DNA from: Streptomyces sp. HNM0574
GTDB taxonomy: Bacteria > Actinomycetota > Actinomycetes > Streptomycetales > Streptomycetaceae
Assembly (NCBI RefSeq): GCF_012726235.1
Contig: NZ_JAASAH010000005.1
Location: 124,001 to 188,000 of the forward strand
Reading direction: 5' to 3'
DNA: 64,000 nt
Shown: in pieces, positions 16,920 through 24,769 of the stretch
How the letters are laid out: each line of letters opens with the position of its first letter
Numbering within the stretch: position 1 is the first letter of the stretch
Notes under the pieces: generated by a model
What the model was told of the DNA's origin: nothing
Seen by the model: the letters and a program-made list of their open reading frames with translations, nothing else
The model's database searches: none
Made by a program: the position numbers and the translations under genes

Positions 16920-18830
16920 TCAACTCCCGGCGGGGGCCGGGTCGATGGCCCCGTCGGAGCCCGTGGCGCGGGACTCGCTGAACTGGGTGCGGTGCAGTTC
17001 CTCGTACCGTCCGCCGAGCGCGAGGAGTTCGTGGTGCGTACCGCGTTCGACGATCCGGCCCTCCTCCAGGACGAGGATCTGGTCGGCGGCCCGGACGGTC
17101 GAGAGCCGGTGGGCGATCACCACGGAGGTGCGGCCCTGGAGGGCCTCGGTCAGCGCCTCCTGGACGGCGGCCTCCGAGGTGGTGTCGAGGTGTGCGGTGG
17201 CCTCGTCGAGGATGACGACCTGGGGCTGGGCCAGCAGCAGCCGGGCGATGGTCAGCCGCTGCCGTTCGCCGCCGGAGAGCCGGTAGCCGCGCTCGCCGAC
17301 GAGAGTGTCCAGGCCGTCCGGCAGCGAGGCGACGAGGCCGTCCAGGCGGGCCCGGCGCAGCGCGTCCCAGACCTCCTCGTCGGTGGCCTCGGGGCGGGGC
17401 AGCAGCAGGTTGGCGCGGATGGTGTCGTGGAAGAGGTGGCCGTCCTGGGTGACCATGCCGAGGGTGCGGCGCAGCGAGGACGCGGTGAGGTCGCGGACGT
17501 CGGTGCCGCCGACCCGGACGGTGCCGGTGTCCGCGTCGTACAGCCGCGGTGCAAGGGAGGCGATGGTGGACTTGCCGGCGCCGGAGGAGCCGACGAGGGC
17601 GATCATCTGGCCCGGCTCGGCGCGGAAGCTGACGTCGTGCAGCACCTGTTCGCCGCCCCGGGTGTCGAGCGTGGCGACCTCCTCCAGGGAGGCGAGGGAG
17701 ACCTTGTCGGCCGAGGGGTAGCCGAAGCCGACGCCGTCGAACTCGACCGAGACCGGGCCCTCCTGGACCTTCCGCGCGTCCGGCTTCTCCTCGATCAGCG
17801 GCTTCAGGTCGAGCACCTCGAAGACCCGCTGGAAGCTGACCAGCGCGCTCATCACCTCGACGCGGGCGCTGGCCAGCGCGGTGAGCGGCGCGTACAGGCG
17901 GGTGAGCAGCAGCGCGAGGGAGACGACCGCGCCCGGGTCGAGGCTGCCGCGCAGCGCGTACATGCCGCCGACGCCGTAGACGACGGCGAGCGCGAGCGCC
18001 GAGGCGAGGGTGAGCAGCGTGATGAAGACGTGCTGCACCATGGCCGTGCGGACGCCCAAGTCGCGGACGCGGCCGGCCCGTTCGGCAAAGGCGGAGGACT
18101 CTTCCTCCGGGCGGCCGAACAGCTTGACGAGGGTGGCGCCGGGCGCCGAGAACCGCTCGGTCATCTGGGTGCTCATCACGGCGTTGTGGTTGGCCCGTTC
18201 GCGCTCCAGGCGGGCGAGCCGGGTGCCCATGCGGCGGGCCGGGAGGACGAACAGCGGCAGCAGGACGAGCGCGACGAGCGTGATCTGCCACGAGAGCTGG
18301 AGCATCACGACGAAGGTGAGCAGCAGCGTCACGGCATTGCTGACGACCTCGGACAGCGTGCTGCTGAAGGCCCGTTGGGCACCGATCACGTCGTTGTTGA
18401 GGCGGCTGACGAGCGCGCCGGTGCGGGTGCGGGTGAAGAAGGCGACCGGCATCCGCTGCACGTGGTCGTAGACGGCGCGGCGCAGGTCGAGGATCAGCCC
18501 CTCGCCGATCCGCGCGGACAGCCAGCGGGTGACGATCCCGGCGCCCGCCTCGGCGACCGCGATGGCGGCGATCAGCCCGGCCAGCGAGAGGACCGTGGAC
18601 AGCGGCGCACCGGCGACGATCGCGTCCACGACGCGGCCGGCGAGCAGCGGCGTCGCGACGGTGAAGACGGCGAGGACGCTGCTGAAGGCCAGGAAGGCGA
18701 GCACCGCCCGGTGGTGGCGGTGGGCGAATCGGTAGATGCGGGCGACGGCTGCGCGGGAGAAGGGGCGCTGGTCCTCCTGGGCGTGCAAGGAGTTGTACAG
18801 CGCGTTCCACGCGGTCATCTCCATACTCAT
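16920..18830 (-). CDS. ABC exporter half-transporter (fused membrane and ATPase domains)
   Basis: A 636-residue ABC-B type exporter. Six transmembrane helices span residues ~40-310, followed by a nucleotide-binding domain with Walker A GSSGAGKST, Q-loop VTQDG, signature LSGGERQR, Walker B VVILDEATAHLD and an H-loop histidine (IAHRLST). It should homodimerise and export a hydrophobic compound or peptide. The ATG at 18830 is preceded by AAGGAG at a spacing of 6, which fixes the start; a longer reading to 18908 lacks a ribosome site. Its promoter contains a palindrome (18892-18920), suggesting control by a repressor or MerR-like activator. Confidence 0.9.
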   Translation of the reverse strand: MSMEMTAWNALYNSLHAQEDQRPFSRAAVARIYRFAHRHHRAVLAFLAFSSVLAVFTVATPLLAGRVVDAIVAGAPLSTVLSLAGLIAAIAVAEAGAGIVTRWLSARIGEGLILDLRRAVYDHVQRMPVAFFTRTRTGALVSRLNNDVIGAQRAFSSTLSEVVSNAVTLLLTFVVMLQLSWQITLVALVLLPLFVLPARRMGTRLARLERERANHNAVMSTQMTERFSAPGATLVKLFGRPEEESSAFAERAGRVRDLGVRTAMVQHVFITLLTLASALALAVVYGVGGMYALRGSLDPGAVVSLALLLTRLYAPLTALASARVEVMSALVSFQRVFEVLDLKPLIEEKPDARKVQEGPVSVEFDGVGFGYPSADKVSLASLEEVATLDTRGGEQVLHDVSFRAEPGQMIALVGSSGAGKSTIASLAPRLYDADTGTVRVGGTDVRDLTASSLRRTLGMVTQDGHLFHDTIRANLLLPRPEATDEEVWDALRRARLDGLVASLPDGLDTLVGERGYRLSGGERQRLTIARLLLAQPQVVILDEATAHLDTTSEAAVQEALTEALQGRTSVVIAHRLSTVRAADQILVLEEGRIVERGTHHELLALGGRYEELHRTQFSESRATGSDGAIDPAPAGS

Positions 18831-18891
18831 GGCGGTCTCCTTGACGGTCGGCGCTCGGCTTCCTGGGCGCTTCGGTGTCCTGGAGAACGAC

Positions 18892-18920
18892 GGTAGAAGT
18901 TGAATCAAGCTTCAAGTCAA
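18892..18920 (-). promoter_or_regulatory. ABC exporter promoter with palindrome in the spacer
   Basis: On the minus strand TTGACT (18920-18915), a 17-bp spacer, then TCTACC (18897-18892). The spacer contains the inverted repeat TTGAA-6nt-TTCAA (18900-18915). An operator sitting between -35 and -10 is typical of repressible promoters. The regulator is unknown. Confidence 0.5.
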
Positions 18921-19143
18921 GAGCTGTGCGGAGGGAACTCGCGTACGGACCGGGATCCTCGGAGGGCCGCCGTGCGTCCCACCTTCGGATCCCGCGGCCG
19001 GCCCCCGCGAGAGTGCGAGGGACGGATTCCGTGGCCGGGTGTTGTGACCGCTGCCGCGGGGCACGCGGAAGCAAACCGGGTGTAGTGAGCAGGCGGCAGT
19101 CCGCAACCCCGTTTGACCGGGTGTGATGGCCGGTGCACGCGCC

Positions 19144-19193
19144 GTCGTGCACGTGCATCTTCACATGCATTGGCACGTGAACACAGTTATGAT
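19144..19193 (+). promoter_or_regulatory. DUF397 gene promoter with shared 17-bp motif and CACGTG pair
   Basis: GTCGTGCACGTGCATCT (19144-19160) includes the palindrome TGCACGTGCA. A second CACGTG lies at 19174-19179, 24 bp on. TATGAT at 19188-19193 is a good -10 box. The same 17-mer occurs inverted at 20337-20353, before the XRE gene. The repeat is seen directly; binding by the XRE protein is inference. Confidence 0.55.
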
Positions 19194-19258
19194 CCAGGGC
19201 AGTTGACAGTTTCACCACTGTTCGTCCCACCCCCACTGCTCTACCCCGGGAGATCCAA

Positions 19259-19498
19259 GTGCCCCACGCGTACAACGGGATGGATGCCAGGGACCTCCAC
19301 GGGGTCCAGTGGCACAAGAGCCGGCACAGCAACTCCCAGGGCACATGCGTGGAATTCGCGAAGCTGCCGGGCGGGGACATCGCGGTACGGAATTCGCGGT
19401 TCCCGGACAGCCCGGCGCTGGTGTACACGCCGGCGGAGATGGAAGCGATGCTTCTCGGCGCGAAGGACGGGGAGTTCGACCACCTCATACGTGAGTAG
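19259..19498 (+). CDS. DUF397 domain protein
   Basis: A 79-residue protein with the DUF397 core: WHKSRHSNSQGTCVEFA, then IAVRNSRFPDSPALVYTPAEMEAML. DUF397 proteins in streptomycetes are nearly always encoded next to XRE-DUF5753 regulators and anti-sigma-like ATPases, and some modulate development and antibiotic production (bldB/abaA/whiJ-type clusters). Start is the GTG at 19259 after GGGAGA. It probably acts as a small partner or antagonist of the XRE protein encoded at 20444 (inference from context). Confidence 0.88.
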   Translation: MPHAYNGMDARDLHGVQWHKSRHSNSQGTCVEFAKLPGGDIAVRNSRFPDSPALVYTPAEMEAMLLGAKDGEFDHLIRE

Positions 19499-19529
19499 TA
19501 CGAGGGTGCGTCCGGGTTCTCGTGCGGTT

Positions 19530-19555
19530 CCCCGCGCCCCTTGCGGGGCGCGGGG
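19530..19555. terminator. Repeat-derived hairpin between convergent genes (locus b)
   Basis: CCCCGCGCCCC-TTGC-GGGGCGCGGGG, an 11-bp perfect stem, lies between the DUF397 gene and the convergent ATPase gene. The arms are the same module as in the other intergenic repeat loci, here folded as a bidirectional terminator. Confidence 0.8.
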
Positions 19556-19568
19556 TCGCGGGGTGGCC

Positions 19569-20147
19569 TCAAGCCGAAGCGAGGCGGAAGCGGGCCCAGA
19601 CGATTTTGCCCTGCTGGGTGCCCGAGAGCGGGTGCCAGCCCCAGCTGTCGCTGAACGCCTGGACGAGGTGCAGGCCGCGGCCCGACTCGGCGGTGAAGTC
19701 CGGCAGTCCGGCCAGATCGCAGTCGTCCGGCGCGTCGAACTCGTCGAGCACGTCCAGCAGGCCCGCCTCCTCGCCGCGGCCGCCCTTCGCCGGGGGCTCG
19801 GGCGCCTCGCCGCTCGGGTCGCGGACGGCGCAGACCAGCCGCGTCGACCAGCACATCAGGTGCAGCCGCACCGGCTGGCCGGACTCGGCTGCGCAGTGCG
19901 GCCCGGTGCCGGGCAGGCCGTGCCGGAGCGCGTTGGTGACCAGCTCGGAGACGACCAGCGCGATGGTGTCGAACTCCTGCTCAAGCCTCCAGCGGCGGAG
20001 CGTCTCGCGGGTGAAGTCCCGTGCTCCCCTGACCGCCTCGTACCGGGGCGGCAGCGCGCACGAGGCGGAGCCGGAACCGGAGACCGGGTCGTGGGAGGGG
20101 AGCCCCTGCCATAAGGGCTGAAGCACGGTCGATCCTTCGGTCCCCAT
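19569..20147 (-). CDS. ATP-binding protein, anti-sigma-factor kinase type (HATPase_c)
   Basis: A 192-residue GHKL-fold protein. The N box is DTIALVVSELVTNALRHG, and the G-type loop is SGRGLHLVQAFSDSWGW near the C-terminus. It lacks a histidine-kinase dimerisation domain, so it resembles SpoIIAB/RsbW-like serine kinases or the ATPases that accompany XRE/DUF397 genes in streptomycetes. It likely interacts with regulatory proteins rather than enzymes. Divergent from the XRE gene, convergent with DUF397; together they form the typical three-gene cluster. Confidence 0.88.
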   Translation of the reverse strand: MGTEGSTVLQPLWQGLPSHDPVSGSGSASCALPPRYEAVRGARDFTRETLRRWRLEQEFDTIALVVSELVTNALRHGLPGTGPHCAAESGQPVRLHLMCWSTRLVCAVRDPSGEAPEPPAKGGRGEEAGLLDVLDEFDAPDDCDLAGLPDFTAESGRGLHLVQAFSDSWGWHPLSGTQQGKIVWARFRLASA

Positions 20148-20443
20148 GACGAGCCACTCCTGGCGTTACGCGGCAGATGATCCCTGGTGCGGATCCGGTC
20201 GGCTGTACTCCCCGCTGTTCTCACGTGCGGTCGTTCCACGTGTCACCCATGCGTCCCCCGTGCCGTCAACTCGCTTGACACGGAGTGCACTTGTGCGATG
20301 CCCATGGTTCCCAATGCTCACGGCAGATGCAAGGGCAGATGCACGTGCACGACCGACTTTCGATCGTCCGTAACCGCCCGGGCACGCAACGGAGCGCGGA
20401 GATGGCACACTGCCCTTCAAGCAGGCGCGGAGGGCTCATAGGA
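20148..20443. promoter_or_regulatory. Control region of the ATPase and XRE genes
   Basis: A 296-bp divergent region without a gene. It has CACGTG at 20222-20227, 20237-20242 and 20342-20347. GTCAA-5nt-TTGAC lies at 20265-20279, its right half forming a TTGACA -35-like box. A direct repeat GGCAGATGCA lies at 20322-20331 and 20334-20343. The 17-mer AGATGCACGTGCACGAC at 20337-20353 is the exact reverse complement of 19144-19160. This strongly suggests a common regulator for both ends of the cluster. Confidence 0.55.
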
Positions 20444-21379
20444 ATGAATGCAAAACCGGCAAGAGGTGCGACGGGGAGTACCGGCGGCCCGACCGGGGCG
20501 AGCGCCCCGAACGGGACGAACGGCTCGTCGAGCGGCTCCATGGTGCGCCGCATCCTCCTCGGCTCCCAGCTCCGGCGGCTCCGCGAGGAGTGCGGCGTCA
20601 CCCGGGAGGCGGCCGGGTATTCCATCCGCGCCTCCGAGTCCAAGATCAGCCGGATGGAGCTGGGGCGGGTGAGCTTCAAGGCGCGCGACGTCGAGGACCT
20701 GCTCACCCTGTACGGCGTCACCGACGAGACGGACCGGGAGCCGCTGCTCGGCCTCGCCCGCGAGTCCAGCATCGCGGGCTGGTGGCACAACTACAGCGAT
20801 GTGCTTCCCGGTTGGTTCCAGACATACGTCGGCCTGGAGGGTGCCGCCTCGCGGATCAACACCTACGAGGTCCAGTTCGTGCACGGCCTGCTCCAGACCG
20901 AGGACTACGCGCGCGCCGTCGTCACCGCGGGCCACCGCACCGAGATCGCCGACGAGGAGGTCGAGCGCCGCGTCGCCCTGCGCAAGGAGCGGCAGCAGAT
21001 GCTGCTCGGCGAGAGCGCGCCCCGGCTGCTGTGCGTGCTCGACGAGGCGGCGCTGCGCCGCCCGTTCGGCAGCCGCGCCATCATGGACGCGCAGCTCGCG
21101 CACCTCGCCGAGATCTCCGAGCAGCCGAACGTCACGGTCCGCGTCGTCCCCTTCGAGCTGGGCGGCCACCCGGCCGAGAGTGGCGCCTTCACGCTGCTGC
21201 GCTTCCCCGAGTCGGACCTGAACGACGTGGTGTACCTGGAGCAGCTCACCAGCGCGCTCTACCTCGACAAGAAGGACGAAGTCGCGCAGTACGCGCAGGT
21301 GCTGGACGGACTGGTCGAGAACAGCCTGGACCCGTCGGCATCGCGTCAACATCTCCACAGAATCCGCCAACTCGCCTGA
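20444..21379 (+). CDS. XRE family regulator with DUF5753 domain
   Basis: A 311-residue protein. A low-complexity Gly/Ser/Thr-rich N-terminus is followed by a helix-turn-helix (about residues 35-90: LGSQLRRLREECGVTREAAGYSIRASESKISRME as the conserved region) and a C-terminal DUF5753 domain. That domain includes the usual QTEDYARA, LDEAALRRPFGS and LLRFPE...VVYLEQL motifs. Such proteins pair with DUF397 proteins in streptomycetes. The start ATG at 20444 follows GGAGGG; earlier in-frame starts have no ribosome site. Probable regulator of its own promoter and of the neighbouring genes. Confidence 0.92.
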   Translation: MNAKPARGATGSTGGPTGASAPNGTNGSSSGSMVRRILLGSQLRRLREECGVTREAAGYSIRASESKISRMELGRVSFKARDVEDLLTLYGVTDETDREPLLGLARESSIAGWWHNYSDVLPGWFQTYVGLEGAASRINTYEVQFVHGLLQTEDYARAVVTAGHRTEIADEEVERRVALRKERQQMLLGESAPRLLCVLDEAALRRPFGSRAIMDAQLAHLAEISEQPNVTVRVVPFELGGHPAESGAFTLLRFPESDLNDVVYLEQLTSALYLDKKDEVAQYAQVLDGLVENSLDPSASRQHLHRIRQLA

Positions 21380-21485
21380 CACGTACGTAGGATGACGTGC
21401 CATCAGTACGAATTCCGTACCGGGCGGCCCGCTCACGGTGCCGTGCGATACGCGTTCGGCCCTTCCAGCCCCCAGAAGGAATGGC

Positions 21486-22943
21486 ATGTCCTACTTCACG
21501 GACCTGGCTCTCTGCTGCATCGACGGTGAATGGCGTCCGGGCAGCGGATCCTGGGACATCATCGACTTCAACCCGTACAACGGGGAGAAGCTGGCCTCCA
21601 TCACCGTCGCCACCGCCGACGAGGTCGACCTGGCCTACCGCGCGGCGGAGCGCGCCCAGCGACCCTGGGCCGGGACGAACCCCTACGCGCGGCGCCGGGT
21701 CCTCGAACGTGCGATACGCGTGATCGAGGACAGCGAGCAGGAGATCACCGAGGCGATCATCGCCGAGCTCGGCGGCACCCGTACGAAGGCCGCGTTCGAG
21801 CTGGAGCTCGCCAAGGAGTTCCTGCGCGAGTCGATCCAGCTGGCGCTGCGCGCCTCGGGCCGGATCGCGCCGTCCCCGGTCGACGGCAAGGAGAACCGGG
21901 TCTACCGCGAGCCCGTCGGCGTCGTCGGCGTCGTCTCGCCGTTCAACTTCCCGTTCCTGCTGTCGCTGAAGTCCGTGGCCCCGGCGCTGGCGCTGGGCAA
22001 CGCCGTGGTGCTCAAGCCGCACCAGAACACCCCGGTGTGCGGCGGCACCCTGGTCGCGAAGATCTTCGAGGACGCGGGCCTGCCCGCCGGGCTGCTGAAC
22101 GTCGTCGTCACCGACATCGCCGAGATCGGGGACGCGCTGATCGAGCACCCCGTGCCGAAGGTCATCTCCTTCACCGGCTCGGACAAGGTCGGCCGGCACG
22201 TCGCGACCGTCGCCGCCGGGCAGTTCAAGCGTGCCGTGCTCGAACTCGGCGGCAACAGCGCCCTGTTGGTGCTGGACGACGCCGACCTGGACTACGCCGT
22301 CGACGCCGCCGTCTTCAGCCGCTTCATCCACCAGGGCCAGGTGTGCATGGCGGCGAACCGGATCGTGGTGGACCGGAGCGTGGCCGAGGCCTTCACCGAG
22401 AAGTTCGTCGCCAAGGTCGCCTCGCTCCGCACCGGCGACCCCGCCGACCCGGCCACCCACATCGGCCCGCTGATCAACGCGGCCCAGGCCGAGAACGTCT
22501 CCGCCGTCGTCGAGCAGCTCGTCGCCGCGGGCGCCACCGCCCTGCTGCGCGGCGGCGTCGAGGGCAACGTCGTCTCCCCGAGCGTCCTCACCGGCATCCC
22601 CGAGGACGCGGCGGCGCTGCGCGAGGAGATCTTCGGCCCCGTCGCGCTGCTGATCCCCGTCGACGGCGAGGACGAGGCGGTACGCGTCGCCAACGACACC
22701 CCGTACGGCCTCTCCGGCGCCGTGCACTGCGCCGACGTCGAGCGGGGCGTGCGGGTGGCCCGGCGGATCGAGAGCGGCATGGTGCACGTCAACGACGGGA
22801 CGGTGGCCGACGAGCCGATCGTGCCCTTCGGCGGTGAGAAGCGCTCGGGCCTGGGCCGGCTGAACGGCGAGGAGATGGTCGAGGCCTTCACCACCACGAA
22901 GTGGATCTCCGTCCAGCACGGCCGCTCGGTCTTCCCCTTCTGA
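21486..22943 (+). CDS. Aldehyde dehydrogenase (benzaldehyde/vanillin dehydrogenase-like)
   Basis: A 485-residue NAD(P)-dependent ALDH oxidising an aldehyde to its acid. The proton-abstracting Glu is in VLELGGNSALLV and the nucleophilic Cys in FIHQGQVCMAANRI; PFNFPFLLSLKS and FTGSDKVG are the cofactor-binding segments. Overall similarity is to aromatic-aldehyde dehydrogenases, but the substrate is not certain. The start ATG at 21486 has AAGGA five bases upstream. A frame-shifted ATG at 21481 is not the gene. Single transcription unit ended by a hairpin at 22951-22980. Confidence 0.9.
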   Translation: MSYFTDLALCCIDGEWRPGSGSWDIIDFNPYNGEKLASITVATADEVDLAYRAAERAQRPWAGTNPYARRRVLERAIRVIEDSEQEITEAIIAELGGTRTKAAFELELAKEFLRESIQLALRASGRIAPSPVDGKENRVYREPVGVVGVVSPFNFPFLLSLKSVAPALALGNAVVLKPHQNTPVCGGTLVAKIFEDAGLPAGLLNVVVTDIAEIGDALIEHPVPKVISFTGSDKVGRHVATVAAGQFKRAVLELGGNSALLVLDDADLDYAVDAAVFSRFIHQGQVCMAANRIVVDRSVAEAFTEKFVAKVASLRTGDPADPATHIGPLINAAQAENVSAVVEQLVAAGATALLRGGVEGNVVSPSVLTGIPEDAAALREEIFGPVALLIPVDGEDEAVRVANDTPYGLSGAVHCADVERGVRVARRIESGMVHVNDGTVADEPIVPFGGEKRSGLGRLNGEEMVEAFTTTKWISVQHGRSVFPF

Positions 22944-22950
22944 GACTCCC

Positions 22951-22980
22951 CGTTCCGGGTTCCCGTCGGAGCCCGGAACG
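22951..22980 (+). terminator. Terminator hairpin after the aldehyde dehydrogenase gene
   Basis: CGTTCCGGG (22951-22959) pairs with CCCGGAACG (22972-22980) around a 12-nt loop, eight bases past the stop codon. Confidence 0.7.
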
Positions 22981-23069
22981 CCGCCGATCCCGCTGGTCAA
23001 AGTTGAACAGCGGCCCCGGATAGGCTGGCGGGAGACGCACACCCGGCGCGGAAGGAGACGTGCGCGGCG

Positions 23070-23687
23070 ATGTCGGCGATCCGGCTGCTGGTCCTGGGGG
23101 CCGTACGGCAGCACGGCCTGGCCCACGGCTACATGGTCCGCAACGACCTGGAGTTCTGGGGCGCCCACGAGTGGTCGAACGCCAAGCCCGGCTCGATCTA
23201 CCACGCCCTCAAACAGCTCGCCAAGCAAGGACTCCTGCTCGCCCACGAGACCGCGCCCAGCACCGCGGGCGGCCCGCCCCGCACCCAGTACGAGCTGACC
23301 GCGGCCGGCGAGGCCGAGTTCATGAAGCTGCTCCGGCACGCGCTGACCGACATCGACGAGAAGCCGGACGTCCTCACCTCCGCCGTCGGCTTCCTCGTCG
23401 ACCTCGACCGGGCCGAGGCCGTCGCGCTGCTCCGCGAGCGCGTCGCCAAGCTGGAGTCCTGGCGCGAGGAGGTCACCGAGCACTGGACGCCGGACGGCTC
23501 CACGCCCGAGGAGTGGGGGCACATCGGCGAGATCATGAAGCTGTGGGTGCACACCTCCGACAGCGGCGCGGAGTGGGCCCGTTCGCTGATCGCCCGCCTG
23601 GAGGCCGGCCACTACGTGATGGCGGGCGAGGGCAGCCGCCAGGCCGACGTCCTCCCCGAGGGGACCCCCAACCCGTACGCCCGCTAG
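23070..23687 (+). CDS. PadR family transcriptional regulator
   Basis: A 205-residue regulator with an N-terminal PadR winged helix (residues ~5-85: LLVLGAVRQHGLAHGYMVRNDLE, KPGSIYHALKQLAKQGLL) and a C-terminal helical dimerisation region (PadR C-terminal type). Start ATG 23070 is 12 bases after AAGGAG; the nearer GTG at 23060 is in another frame. A small palindrome TCAA-AG-TTGA at 22997-23006 may be its operator. It lies directly upstream of tipA, but tipA has its own promoter. Target genes are unknown. Confidence 0.9.
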   Translation: MSAIRLLVLGAVRQHGLAHGYMVRNDLEFWGAHEWSNAKPGSIYHALKQLAKQGLLLAHETAPSTAGGPPRTQYELTAAGEAEFMKLLRHALTDIDEKPDVLTSAVGFLVDLDRAEAVALLRERVAKLESWREEVTEHWTPDGSTPEEWGHIGEIMKLWVHTSDSGAEWARSLIARLEAGHYVMAGEGSRQADVLPEGTPNPYAR

Positions 23688-23694
23688 CCCGGGC

Positions 23695-23725
23695 TTGCAC
23701 CTCACGCCACGTGAGGGAGCACCGT
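23695..23725 (+). promoter_or_regulatory. tipA promoter with TipAL operator
   Basis: TTGCAC (-35, 23695-23700), a 19-bp spacer, then CACCGT (-10, 23720-23725). The spacer contains CCTCACG-CCA-CGTGAGG (23700-23716). This is essentially the classical thiostrepton-inducible promoter architecture, in which the overlong spacer is corrected by ligand-bound MerR-family TipAL. Recognition rests on my memory of that promoter; the features themselves are visible. Confidence 0.88.
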
Positions 23726-23773
23726 GGAGAACCGGTCCGCACGGCAGGCGTGCGGACGGGGAAGGAGGCGGAC

Positions 23774-24532
23774 GTGGGCCACACCGTCGGCCAGGTCGCC
23801 GGATACACCGGTGTCACGGTGCGCACCCTGCACCACTACGACGAGATCGGGCTGCTCAGCCCCGGCGAGCGCAGCGCGGCGGGACACCGCCGTTATTGCG
23901 ACGCCGACCTGGACCGGCTCCAGCAGATCCTCTTCTACCGGGAACTCGGCTTCCCTCTCGACGAGATCGCCGTACTGCTCGACGACCCGGGAGCCGACCC
24001 GCAGGAGCACCTGCGCAGGCAGCACGCGCTGCTCTCCGGCCGGATCGACCGGCTGCGGGAGATGGCCGACGCCGTCCAACGAGCCATGGAGGCACGGAAG
24101 ATGGGCATCACACTCACCCCCGAGGAGAAGTTCGAGGTCTTCGGCGACTTCGACCCCGACGCCTACGCGGAGGAGACCGAGCGCCGCTGGGGCGGCACGG
24201 AGGCGTACCGGGAGTCGCAGCGCAGGACCGCCGGATACACCAAGGAGGACTGGAAGCGCTTCACCACCGAGTTCGAGGCGATCCACCGCGCCGTCGCCGA
24301 CGCGATGGCACGCGGCGCAGCACCGGACTCGGCGGAGGTGATGGACCTCGCGGAGGAGCACCGCCGCTTCATCGACCGCACCAGCTACTCCTGCGACCAC
24401 GCGATGCACGTCTGCCTCGGCGACATGTACGTCGCGGACACCCGCTTCACCGCCACCTACGACACGATCCGCCCCGGCCTGGCCGCCTACCTCCGCGACG
24501 CCATCACGGCCAACGCCCGGCGCCAGGGCTGA
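23774..24532 (+). CDS. tipA: TipAL, MerR family thiopeptide-responsive regulator
   Basis: A 252-residue protein, one residue shorter than S. lividans TipAL. The N-terminal MerR helix-turn-helix (VGQVAGYTGVTVRTLHHYDE) is followed by a coiled-coil linker and the C-terminal antibiotic-binding TipAS domain. C214 in MHVCLGDMYVAD occupies the position of the cysteine that forms a covalent thioether with thiostrepton-class thiopeptides (family knowledge). The GTG start at 23774 follows GGAGG. It activates its own promoter at 23695-23725 after ligand binding, sensing and sequestering thiopeptides. An internal start for TipAS exists at 24101. Confidence 0.95.
   Translation: MGHTVGQVAGYTGVTVRTLHHYDEIGLLSPGERSAAGHRRYCDADLDRLQQILFYRELGFPLDEIAVLLDDPGADPQEHLRRQHALLSGRIDRLREMADAVQRAMEARKMGITLTPEEKFEVFGDFDPDAYAEETERRWGGTEAYRESQRRTAGYTKEDWKRFTTEFEAIHRAVADAMARGAAPDSAEVMDLAEEHRRFIDRTSYSCDHAMHVCLGDMYVADTRFTATYDTIRPGLAAYLRDAITANARRQG
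24101..24532 (+). CDS. TipAS, internal in-frame translation product of tipA
   Basis: The codon for M110 of TipAL (MGITLTPEEKFEVFGDF) is an ATG at 24101 preceded by GGAGG at a good distance. In S. lividans the shorter TipAS protein starts at the same residue and is made in excess to sequester the drug. Here it would be 143 residues and contains the drug-binding domain only. Conservation of residue number and ribosome site supports it; expression is inferred. Confidence 0.65.
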   Translation: MGITLTPEEKFEVFGDFDPDAYAEETERRWGGTEAYRESQRRTAGYTKEDWKRFTTEFEAIHRAVADAMARGAAPDSAEVMDLAEEHRRFIDRTSYSCDHAMHVCLGDMYVADTRFTATYDTIRPGLAAYLRDAITANARRQG

Positions 24533-24769
24533 GGTCGGATCTCCGGGCGCTGAACGGGCGCCGGGCACGAACCGGCGTGCACGCCCGCCGTACGGCTGAT
24601 CGGGAGCCGGTTGGGGGCCGCTGAGCACGGGCCGCCGCACGTCGCAGCTCGTACGACCTTATCCTGCGGAAGGAGGAACCGGACGAGGTCGTTCCAGCGT
24701 GCAGAACATGGCACGTGACAGCACGTGCGGCGAGGCCGCGGACGCGGCGCAAGAGGAGAGTTCACAGAA

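Larger units (their letters stand above)
18831..19258. other. Divergent control region between ABC exporter gene and DUF397 gene
   Basis: A 428-bp non-coding region. It holds the ABC gene promoter (18892-18920) on the left and the DUF397 promoter with CACGTG palindromes (19144-19193) on the right. Between about 18925 and 19130 I see no ORF or structured element. Confidence 0.6.

Noticed and set aside
15762..18896. A 1044-codon plus-strand frame
   Set aside because: Antisense to the mreB-like and ABC exporter genes; low-complexity product.
15514..19854. A minus-strand open frame of over 1400 codons
   Set aside because: It runs antisense or out of frame through the mreB-like, ABC and DUF397 genes. 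Its translation is Arg/Pro-rich low complexity, a typical high-GC shadow frame.
23060..23690. GTG at 23060 as the PadR start
   Set aside because: It is out of frame with the PadR domain. The ATG at 23070 is in frame despite its longer distance from AAGGAG.
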